Shown: piece by piece, positions 1-5,773 of the stretch | Position numbering within the stretch: position 1 is the stretch's first letter | How the letters are laid out: every line of letters begins with the position of its first letter | NCBI GenBank assembly: GCA_958431945.1 | Contig: CAUASQ010000009.1 | Location: 1-23,590, forward strand | Direction of reading: 5' to 3' | DNA from: an uncultured Collinsella sp. | Lineage (GTDB): Bacteria; Actinomycetota; Coriobacteriia; Coriobacteriales; Coriobacteriaceae | Length of the DNA: 23,590 bases | The notes under the pieces: model-generated | Told to the model about the DNA's origin: nothing | Databases searched by the model: none | What the model saw: the letters and a program-made list of their open reading frames with translations, nothing else | Program-made: the position numbers and the translations under genes

Positions 1-34
1 CGGCGCGGGCACACGGGCCACGCCATCGGCATAA

Positions 35-130
35 AACGAGCGTGGATTTTCTCCCACTTTGAGCGTTCGAGTGCGCTCTAAACGGGAGAAAATCCACGCT
101 CGTTATCTCGGTGGGAGAAAATCCACACTC
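35..130. repeat. Inverted plus direct repeat cluster (GGGAGAAAATCCAC)
   Basis: A 21-bp arm at 35-55 is the exact reverse complement of 84-104. The 28-nt spacer can itself fold, because GAGCG at 61-65 pairs with CGCTC at 74-78. A third partial copy, GGGAGAAAATCCACACTC, lies at 113-130 in the same orientation as the second arm with one mismatch. No open frame explains it. It resembles the other arm-spacer-arm elements in this window at 3028-3083 and 22851-22916, so I read it as a dispersed intergenic hairpin repeat and not a CRISPR. Its function is unknown. Confidence 0.8.
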
Positions 131-134
131 ATGA

Positions 135-165
135 ATGTGACAAAGGGACTGTCCCTTTGTCACAT
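135..165. repeat. Perfect palindromic repeat, TGTGACAAAGGGAC family, copy 1
   Basis: Arms 135-149 and 151-165 are exact reverse complements (ATGTGACAAAGGGAC) around a single central T. The element lies just downstream of the stop of the minus-strand ATPase gene, so it could act as a 3' mRNA hairpin, though no clear U-tract follows on either strand. A second nearly identical copy is at 1682-1714 and a variant is at 11157-11187. Confidence 0.9.
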
Positions 166-177
166 CCGGGACTGGCC

Positions 178-1539
178 CTAGACCGGCTTGACCTCCAGTT
201 TTATCCCCTCGGCGCAGGAGTCGCCCAAAACATCCGAAAGGCCCCAGGTCGCATATAGCGGCAAATAGAGAACCGCTCCGTTGCGCTCAACGTTGCCTCT
301 CGAGAAAACAATCCCGAGCCTTACGCCATATTCAGCCGTATCAAGCACATGACCGAGCGCAGCGTGCGCGTGGTAATAGGAGCCCGATTTAACCTCGATC
401 GGAACAGCCGTCCCATCCGGTCCATCGACCACAAAGTCCACTTCACCGCGCTTTTTTGTCTGATAGTAGTAAAGCTGGCGATTTTGGGCAGCCAGCTGCT
501 GGGCCACCACGTTTTCGTAAATGCCGCCCAGATTGGGCTCCTTGCTATCAAGATACGCCGCTTGGGCGACTCCAACGGGGTAGCGCGCCATCAACATGCC
601 CGTATCCGATTGATATAGCTTGAACTGCGATGGCCGTGCCGTCTTGAGCAGGGGCGATTTTGGCTCGGTTACGATATCGGCTTTGAGAGCAACGCCGGCA
701 TCGGCAAGCCATACAAAATCTCGCTGATACTTCTCGTAGTGAGCCTTGGGGTCAATGGAATTGAGCACGAAGCGCTTGTTTTCGCCCTCGAGCATAATAG
801 GGAGCTGATCGTAGATGCTCTGCACCTGAAGGGCTCGCCCGCTTGCATACTTGGAGATATCCCGTCGGTACTGTTCGTTGAGCTCTGACTGCAGCTGACG
901 AACAGAGGCAAGGTCGCCCCGCGTGTCAAGGAAACGCTGCACGACCTCTGGCATTCCGCCGACAACGGTATAGGTCCTGAAGTTTGCCATCATCGCGTCA
1001 TGAATGTAACCAGGAATGGGCTTCTCGTTGATGCACGCGTCGCGTATCGTTTGGCGAGCCCCTTCGCTCACCCCGATTGCCCAGCAAAACTCCTCGAAAT
1101 CGAGCGGGAACATCCTAAGCTCGTGAACATATCCCACGGGATAGGATCTGACGCCCTTGAACTGAGTCCCGAGCATTGACCCCGAAAACGCCCAGTGGCA
1201 GCGCCCATCCTCAACAAGGAACTTTGCCATCGTCATGATGTCGGGGGCCTCTTGGACCTCATCGATAAACACGAGCGTTTTGCCCGGCGCTATCGACTTT
1301 CCCGAGAGAAGCGTCACCCTGCTGATGAAATCATCGGCATCCCGCGCCTCGAGAAGAGCGTCTTTTGCCTGACGATTTTCCATGAGATTGAGCTCGATGT
1401 AGGTTGCATGGCTGGCTTTGCCAAATGCGCGAATCGAATAGCTTTTGCCGATCTGGCGAGAACCCGTGATGAATAAGGCCTTTTGCTCGGCAGACTTCAG
1501 CCAACGCTCCAGCTCTGCCGCTATTTTCCTGCGCAGCAT
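178..1539 (-). CDS. AAA+ ATPase with DUF4143 C-terminal domain
   Basis: This is a protein of about 453 aa. Its N-terminal third carries a P-loop (GSRQIGKS, around residues 26-33) and a Walker B strand ending in an acidic pair (LVFIDEVQE, around residues 90-98). The C-terminal part has the DUF4143 layout: LYQSDTGML, then YENVVAQQL, then GEVDFVV and PIEVKSG. The last two give an E/D...ExK arrangement like a PD-(D/E)xK nuclease fold. Proteins of this family are common in gut bacteria and archaea, often in variable islands, and their biological role is not settled. I chose the ATG at 1539 because GAGGGGAG lies just upstream; the in-frame ATG at 1560 and TTG at 1563 have no SD site. The gene stands alone between two copies of a palindromic repeat and looks less GC-rich than its neighbours, which fits acquisition by transfer. 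Family call secure, function unknown. Confidence 0.88.
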   Translation of the reverse strand: MLRRKIAAELERWLKSAEQKALFITGSRQIGKSYSIRAFGKASHATYIELNLMENRQAKDALLEARDADDFISRVTLLSGKSIAPGKTLVFIDEVQEAPDIMTMAKFLVEDGRCHWAFSGSMLGTQFKGVRSYPVGYVHELRMFPLDFEEFCWAIGVSEGARQTIRDACINEKPIPGYIHDAMMANFRTYTVVGGMPEVVQRFLDTRGDLASVRQLQSELNEQYRRDISKYASGRALQVQSIYDQLPIMLEGENKRFVLNSIDPKAHYEKYQRDFVWLADAGVALKADIVTEPKSPLLKTARPSQFKLYQSDTGMLMARYPVGVAQAAYLDSKEPNLGGIYENVVAQQLAAQNRQLYYYQTKKRGEVDFVVDGPDGTAVPIEVKSGSYYHAHAALGHVLDTAEYGVRLGIVFSRGNVERNGAVLYLPLYATWGLSDVLGDSCAEGIKLEVKPV

Positions 1540-1563
1540 AGGCTCTCCCCTCAGTGTCATCAA

Positions 1564-1655
1564 ATGAAATGCAAAGTTTTATGCGCTTAATTATCGATGA
1601 AATGTAGGATTTTTAGAACCTAAAATCGGATGAAATGCAGAGATTTAGGATTATA
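1564..1655 (-). promoter_or_regulatory. Upstream region of the ATPase gene: three 33-bp-spaced repeats and a TATAAT box
   Basis: ATGAAATGC occurs at 1564-1572 and 1630-1638, and ATGAAATGT at 1597-1605. The starts are exactly 33 bp apart, about three helical turns. On the minus strand TATAAT lies at 1650-1655, followed toward the gene by these repeats; its -35 region is poor. The arrangement suggests a regulator binding one face of the helix in the promoter or 5' leader of the ATPase gene. Only the repeats are directly seen; the operator role is inferred. Confidence 0.45.
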
Positions 1656-1666
1656 AGCAAAAAGAA

Positions 1667-1714
1667 GGGGCAGCCCCGGCGAATGTGACAAAGGGACTGT
1701 CCCTTTGTCACATT
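1667..1714. repeat. Palindromic repeat, TGTGACAAAGGGAC family, copy 2, with adjacent GGGGCAGCCCC
   Basis: Arms 1682-1697 and 1699-1714 are perfect 16-bp reverse complements around a central T. They match copy 1 (135-165) over its full 31-nt length. A small second palindrome, GGGGC-A-GCCCC, lies at 1667-1677. The element sits between the start of the ATPase gene and the 3' end of the TIGR04076-type gene (minus strand), so it may also form the 3' hairpin of the pdxY transcript. Confidence 0.9.
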
Positions 1715-1722
1715 GCGCTCGA

Positions 1723-2052
1723 CTACTCGTCGACGATCTCGGCAAGCCAGACGTTCAGCGTATCGACCTCGGGGCAGCAGAACTTTGCCGTACCGGGCTC
1801 GTTGCCAGGCACGGTTCCGCCATAGCGCAGGATATCGATATAGGGAAAGCCCACATGGCAGGCCATGGCACACATCTTGCCGCGGTCTCGGTCGAAGTCG
1901 AAGACGTCACCCGGCTTGTGCCCGTGATGGCAGCGGCATGTGCCCAGCTGGTCCACGCAGCTAATGCGAATACGTGGGCGCCTGCCGCGCGGGGCACCGA
2001 GCGGCTTGTTCTCGCCCGCCGCCTCGGTGCTGCTCTCGTCGGCGTTACTCAT
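1723..2052 (-). CDS. TIGR04076-type small Cys/His-rich protein
   Basis: This is a 109-aa protein. A Pro/Arg-rich start (residues 1-28) is followed by a conserved core: a strand (RIRISCVDQ), a CRCHHGHKPGD segment (39-49), MCAMACH (60-66), PYIDILRYGG (70-79) and FCCPEVD (91-97). Seven Cys (32, 39, 41, 61, 65, 92, 93) and several His suggest metal or redox chemistry. The order 'GHKxGD ... C...P-YI..L.YGG ... CPe' matches what I recall of TIGR04076, a family without a defined function. The ATG at 2052 overlaps the end of the upstream kinase gene by 8 nt (ATGAGTAA), so the two are probably translationally coupled. A TTG six bases upstream is less likely. No signal peptide or membrane segment is visible. 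Confidence 0.8.
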   Translation of the reverse strand: MSNADESSTEAAGENKPLGAPRGRRPRIRISCVDQLGTCRCHHGHKPGDVFDFDRDRGKMCAMACHVGFPYIDILRYGGTVPGNEPGTAKFCCPEVDTLNVWLAEIVDE

Positions 2053-2869
2053 GGTCAATCACATCCAGGCAGGCCTCGATGGGAAGGCCGGCGGACTTAT
2101 CCTCCTGGTCGGCATTGCGCTCGATGAGCTCCGCTACCACACGCATGGCATCGCTCGTCGCGCGCTGCAGGCTCCAACCGGCCATAACGCGGCCGACAAG
2201 CACCGCCGAGAACGTGTCGCCCGTGCCCGGAAAGTAGACCGGAATCAGCTCGAAGGGAATCGTGAAGTACTCCCCCGCCACATGGTCGTAACCGATGACG
2301 ACATTCGCACCGTCGACCACAGCGCTCGTAATGACCACCGACTTGGCGCCCAGGACACGCACGGCATCCACAAGAGCGCGGCCCTCATCGGGCGTGATTT
2401 GCTCGGCAATGGGCGTATCGGTGAGCAGGCAGGCCTCGGTGTAGTTTGGCACCGCATAGTCGGCGCACTCGAGCAGGCTGCGCATGAGACCGATCGTGGA
2501 CTCGGGCACGCCGGCATAGAGCTTGCCGTTGTCGCCCATGATGGGGTCGACGAACACCTTGGTGCCCTTTTGCGCGCGACGGTGGCAGAAATCCGAAATG
2601 ATGCGCGTCTCTTCCTCGGTCACGATAAAGCCGGTGGAGATGGCGTCGAACTCAAAGCCGAGCTCCTCCCAAATGGCGAGGCTCTGGCGCACGTACTCGG
2701 TGGTGTCATGGATGTAGAACTTGGGATAGTTGAGCGTATCGGACACCAGCGCCGTCGGCAGGTTATGGATACGGTAGCCCATGTGCGACAGCACCGGCAG
2801 CATGGCGGAGAGCGCGACCTTGCCGTAGCCGCACATATCGTTGATCAGCAGCAGCTGAGTATTCTTCAT
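2045..2869 (-). CDS. pdxY: Pyridoxal/pyridoxamine kinase (PdxK/PdxY-like, ribokinase superfamily)
   Basis: This 274-aa cytoplasmic enzyme would phosphorylate B6 vitamers (pyridoxal, pyridoxamine or pyridoxine) with ATP in the PLP salvage pathway. Near the N-terminus is LLINDMCGYGKVALSAM. The middle has VDPIMGDNGKLYAG, the usual ATP/Mg region of the family, and the C-terminal anion-hole and catalytic motif is PGTGDTFSA, with the catalytic Asp in GTGD. The length is slightly below the E. coli kinases (about 285 aa). The start is ATG 2869, preceded by GGGAG at a good distance; an in-frame extension to 2893 has no SD site. The downstream partner is the TIGR04076-type gene, overlapping by 8 nt. 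The kinase identity is firm; the preferred vitamer cannot be read from sequence. Confidence 0.88.
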   Translation of the reverse strand: MKNTQLLLINDMCGYGKVALSAMLPVLSHMGYRIHNLPTALVSDTLNYPKFYIHDTTEYVRQSLAIWEELGFEFDAISTGFIVTEEETRIISDFCHRRAQKGTKVFVDPIMGDNGKLYAGVPESTIGLMRSLLECADYAVPNYTEACLLTDTPIAEQITPDEGRALVDAVRVLGAKSVVITSAVVDGANVVIGYDHVAGEYFTIPFELIPVYFPGTGDTFSAVLVGRVMAGWSLQRATSDAMRVVAELIERNADQEDKSAGLPIEACLDVIDHE

Positions 2870-2919
2870 GAGGGTCTCCCTTGGTTCGGGCACGGCGCGG
2901 CAGCGCCACAGTGCGACTA

Positions 2920-2925
2920 AGTGTA
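2920..2925 (-). promoter_or_regulatory. Possible -10 box of the pdxY transcript
   Basis: TACACT on the minus strand lies about 50 nt upstream of the ATG at 2869. No convincing -35 hexamer stands 16-18 nt further upstream, so this is a weak call based on position and resemblance to TATAAT only. Confidence 0.25.
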
Positions 2926-3027
2926 GCGCAGGGGACGTTGTGAGCGGGCGCTACGGTCGCGAAGAGCGCATTGTTGCGAAAAGGTTTCGGAAATGGTGGG
3001 CTGTTTGCTCCATCGCAGCCTAGTTGA

Positions 3028-3083
3028 TAGTCGTTGGGGACGTTCTTAAATAACTAGTCAAACAAGAACATCCCCAACGACTA
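3028..3083. repeat. Long inverted repeat (TAGTCGTTGGGGACGTTCTT arms)
   Basis: Arms 3028-3047 and 3064-3083 are reverse complements over 20 bp with a single C/A mismatch, around a 16-nt AT-rich loop. It lies in the divergent gap between pdxY (minus) and marR (plus), so it is not a simple convergent-gene terminator and has no U-tract. It has the same size and layout as the elements at 35-104 and 22851-22916. Confidence 0.85.
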
Positions 3084-3120
3084 CCGAAGCGGACCGTGCC
3101 GGAATCACAGGTTGAGGACG

Positions 3121-3360
3121 GACAGCGAAAACGCTCCTAGGCGAGCAAGGTGGCGTGAAAGAGGAGGGCATAGGCCTTGTGGCCATGCCCGACGATTGAA
3201 CGCCAGATTGCCGCTTAGGAGCGTTTGCAGCGTCGGCCGGTTACGGCGTTTGGTAAAACGCCGTAACTATAAGGTCATGCCGCCGAAGTTGAAAGGCAGA
3301 TTGCCGCTCTGGCGGGTTTGCAGCGTCGAGCCGTTACGCGGTTTGGTAAAACCGCGTAAC
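3121..3360. repeat. Composite structured repeat: large imperfect hairpin plus two covarying GGTA-loop hairpins
   Basis: Three structures are visible. (a) 3121-3155 pairs imperfectly with 3201-3234; the core AAACGCTCCTA at 3129-3139 pairs exactly with 3216-3226, and an inner hairpin lies at 3166-3190 (GGGCAT-A-GGCC, loop TTGT, GGCCATGCCC). (b) Hairpin 3240-3251/3256-3267 has 12-bp perfect arms and a GGTA loop. (c) Hairpin 3333-3344/3349-3360 also has 12-bp perfect arms and a GGTA loop. The units 3202-3267 and 3295-3360 are direct repeats at an exact 93-bp offset. Stem b reads GTTACGGCG and stem c GTTACGCGG, each with matching changes in the opposite arm. No believable reading frame is present. 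The features resemble a REP/BIME-like or structured RNA element; the class is not identified. Confidence 0.8.
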
Positions 3361-3375
3361 CACTAGTTTGGTACC

Positions 3376-3404
3376 TTGACATTCATTTCTCATGCTCCTA
3401 GATT
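3376..3404 (+). promoter_or_regulatory. Promoter of the marR-ABC exporter operon
   Basis: A consensus -35 TTGACA at 3376-3381 is separated by 17 nt from a -10 TAGATT at 3399-3404. Transcription would start near 3411, giving a leader of about 50 nt before the MarR ATG at 3460. Confidence 0.75.
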
Positions 3405-3438
3405 GGTTAGGCACAAAACAATTCCACTACCTAACTAA
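3403..3438. promoter_or_regulatory. Candidate MarR operator
   Basis: TTGGTTAGG at 3403-3411 and CCTAACTAA at 3430-3438 form an inverted repeat with one mismatch and an 18-nt spacer. The left half overlaps the -10 box and the right half lies in the early leader. TTAGTTAGG/CCTAACTAA half-sites are the kind recognised by MarR-family repressors of drug exporters, so autorepression by the adjacent MarR is likely. Confidence 0.5.
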
Positions 3439-3459
3439 AGAAAGGAGCAACACTAATTC

Positions 3460-3966
3460 ATGTGCGATGAACCTCTTAACCTTTGTTCGCACGAGCCCGA
3501 CGGCGACCCGTCACAACCGGCGGATGCACCCGAAGTGGTTAGCTCAGAAGACAAGCTTGCCAAGCGCATCCTCAATGGCCTGGGCTTTTGCGGCCATTAC
3601 ATGCATTTTCATGGCGGAGGCGTGTCCGGCAAGGCGCCCATCATCTGCCTGCTGGCCAAGCAACCCGGCGGCGAGATGTCGCAGCAGGAACTCGGCATGC
3701 ACTTTGACCTCAAGCCGGGGTCGCTTTCCGAGATCCTGTCCAAGCTCGAGCTCAACGGCCTCATCGAGCGCAGCCGTAACCCCAAGGATCGACGGCAGCT
3801 CACCATTCGCCTGACCGAAACCGGCCGGGAAAACGCCCGCATCGACCAGGCAGCCCGCATTCGCTTTAGAGAGCAGGCCTTTGGTGCGCTCACCCACGAC
3901 GAGCGCGAGCAGCTCGCCGAAATGCTCGAGAAAATCCGTGTAACCTGGGAGGAACTGGATGATTAA
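3460..3966 (+). CDS. MarR-family transcriptional regulator
   Basis: This is a 168-aa winged-helix repressor. The HTH segment is MSQQELGMHFDLKPGSLSEI (around residues 73-92), followed by the recognition helix and wing region LELNGLIERSRNPKDRRQLT (around 96-115), where the D-R-R of the MarR wing is intact. The first 30 residues are an acidic, Cys- and His-containing extension (MCDEPLNLCSHEPDGD) that is longer than usual for the family. ATG 3460 is preceded by AAGGAG, about 12 nt away, which is rather far. The stop overlaps the start of the ABC gene (ATGATTAA), so regulator and exporter are translated together. The expected role is ligand-responsive repression of its own exporter operon. Confidence 0.9.
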   Translation: MCDEPLNLCSHEPDGDPSQPADAPEVVSSEDKLAKRILNGLGFCGHYMHFHGGGVSGKAPIICLLAKQPGGEMSQQELGMHFDLKPGSLSEILSKLELNGLIERSRNPKDRRQLTIRLTETGRENARIDQAARIRFREQAFGALTHDEREQLAEMLEKIRVTWEELDD

Positions 3967-5773
3967 AACCCTCATGGGCAGCATCCGCGACTATATGAAA
4001 GTCACTGTTGCCACGCCATTGCTCGTGCTTGGCGAGGTACTCTGCGAGATGCTGATTCCATTTATCACTGCCAACCTGATCGACGCCATCAAAGACGGCG
4101 CCACCGTAGCCGAAATGCTTCCCACCGCGGGCCTTTTGGTGCTCATCGCGCTGACGTCGCTTGCTTTTGGTGCCGCTGCCGGCGTCACCTGCAGCCATGC
4201 GAGCTGCGGCTTCGCCAAGAACCTGCGTCACGACCTGTTCTACAAGATCCAGACGTTCAGCTTTGCCAACATCGATGAGTTCTCGAGCTCCTCGCTCGTC
4301 ACGCGCCTGACCACCGATATCAACAACGTGCAGCAGGCCTTTATGATGATCATCCGTATCGCCGTGCGCGCGCCGCTGGTATTGATCTTCGCCTTTACCA
4401 TGGCGTTTTTCATGGGCGGCAGCGTCGCCATGGTCTACCTGGTCATCATTCCGCTGCTGGGCTTTGGACTGTTCTTTATCATCTTTAAGGTGCGCCCCAT
4501 CTTCTCGCGCGTGTTCCACAAGTACGATGCCCTTAACGAGTCCGTCGAGGAAAACGTCACCGGCATGCGCGTGGTCAAGAGCTATGTGCGCGAAGACTTT
4601 GAGAAGGAGAAGTTCGCGACCGCCGCGCGCGACGTCCAGATGGACTTCACCCGCGCCGAGAAGCTGCTCGCCTTTAACAACCCCATGATGAACATCTGCG
4701 TCAACGGCGCGTTTGTCGTCATCATCTACCTGGGCTCCAAGCTCATCATCACGAGCCAGGGCACGCTGTTCGACGTGGGTCAGCTCTCCTCGACCTTTAC
4801 CTATGGTTTCCAGATTCTCATGAGCCTGATGCAGCTGTCGATGATCTTTGTCATGGTGACCATGGCCGACGAATCGGCACACCGCATTGCCGAGGTGCTG
4901 GCCGCCGAGCCCACGATCGCCGATCCCGCCGAGCCCGTGCTCGAGGTTGCCGACGGTTCCATCGACTTTGACCACGTGAGCTTTAAGTATTCCAAGCATG
5001 CGAAGCGCCAGGCGCTCGACGATATCGACCTGCACATTACGAGCGGCGAGACCATCGGCATCATCGGCGGCACCGGCTCGGCCAAGTCCACGCTCGTTAA
5101 CCTCATCGCCCGCCTGTACGACACCACCGAAGGCGCTGTGCGCGTGGGCGGCGTGGACGTGCGCGACTACGACCTGGACGCGCTGCGTCACCAGGTCGCC
5201 ATGGTGCTGCAGAAAAACGTGCTGTTTAGCGGCACCATCGCCGAGAACCTGCGTTGGGGCGACCCGAACGCCACCGACGAGGAAGTCCGCGAGGCAGCGC
5301 ATCTGGCCTGCGCCGACGAGTTTGTCGACGGCTTCCCCAAGGGCTATGACACCTGGATCGAACAGGGCGGCTCCAATGTTTCCGGCGGTCAGAAGCAGCG
5401 CCTGTGCATTGCGCGTGCCCTGCTGCGTCGCCCCAAGATCTTGATCCTGGACGACTCCACCAGCGCCGTCGACACCAAGACCGACGCCAAGATTCGCGCA
5501 GGTCTGGCAAGCTATCTGCCCAACACGACCAAGATCATCATCGCCCAGCGCATCAGCTCCGTGCAGGACGCAGACCGCATCATCGTCATGGAAGGCGGCC
5601 GAATCGCGCAGATCGGCAACCATGACGAGCTGCTTAAGACGAGCGAGATCTACCGCGAGACCTTTACCTCGCAAAACAAGATGTCTGCCGAGGGCGAAGG
5701 GGCCGTCGAGGCCGACACCGAGGCATCCGCAACGCAAGTTCAGACCCAGGAAGGAGGCGAGGCACATGAGTAA
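3959..5773 (+). CDS. ABC exporter half-transporter A, degenerate ATPase site (heterodimeric multidrug type)
   Basis: This 604-aa protein has six predicted TM segments (about residues 15-300) fused to a nucleotide-binding domain (about 340-580). NBD motifs are Walker A GGTGSAKS (370-377, Ala at 375 where Gly is usual), signature VSGGQ (474-478), Walker B ILILDDSTSAVD with Asp 499 where the catalytic Glu is expected, and Gln 530 in place of the H-loop His (IIAQR). This is the pattern of the degenerate subunit of heterodimeric exporters such as LmrCD, BmrCD and TM287/288, whose intact signature completes the partner's active site. The C-terminus is a Glu/Ala-rich tail of about 35 residues. The gene overlaps marR upstream and the second half-transporter downstream, each by 8 nt. 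Substrate unknown; drug or lipid export is the usual role. Confidence 0.93.
   Translation: MIKTLMGSIRDYMKVTVATPLLVLGEVLCEMLIPFITANLIDAIKDGATVAEMLPTAGLLVLIALTSLAFGAAAGVTCSHASCGFAKNLRHDLFYKIQTFSFANIDEFSSSSLVTRLTTDINNVQQAFMMIIRIAVRAPLVLIFAFTMAFFMGGSVAMVYLVIIPLLGFGLFFIIFKVRPIFSRVFHKYDALNESVEENVTGMRVVKSYVREDFEKEKFATAARDVQMDFTRAEKLLAFNNPMMNICVNGAFVVIIYLGSKLIITSQGTLFDVGQLSSTFTYGFQILMSLMQLSMIFVMVTMADESAHRIAEVLAAEPTIADPAEPVLEVADGSIDFDHVSFKYSKHAKRQALDDIDLHITSGETIGIIGGTGSAKSTLVNLIARLYDTTEGAVRVGGVDVRDYDLDALRHQVAMVLQKNVLFSGTIAENLRWGDPNATDEEVREAAHLACADEFVDGFPKGYDTWIEQGGSNVSGGQKQRLCIARALLRRPKILILDDSTSAVDTKTDAKIRAGLASYLPNTTKIIIAQRISSVQDADRIIVMEGGRIAQIGNHDELLKTSEIYRETFTSQNKMSAEGEGAVEADTEASATQVQTQEGGEAHE

Noticed and set aside
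35..130. Possible mini CRISPR array (three copies of GGGAGAAAATCCAC-type sequence)
   Set aside because: One copy is inverted, spacer lengths differ (28 and about 8 nt) and no cas genes are present; it is an inverted-repeat cluster.
178..1539. Anti-phage defence or toxin role for the DUF4143 ATPase
   Set aside because: Island-like flanks are suggestive, but there is no partner nuclease, antitoxin, integrase or defence gene nearby; the family's role is not defined.
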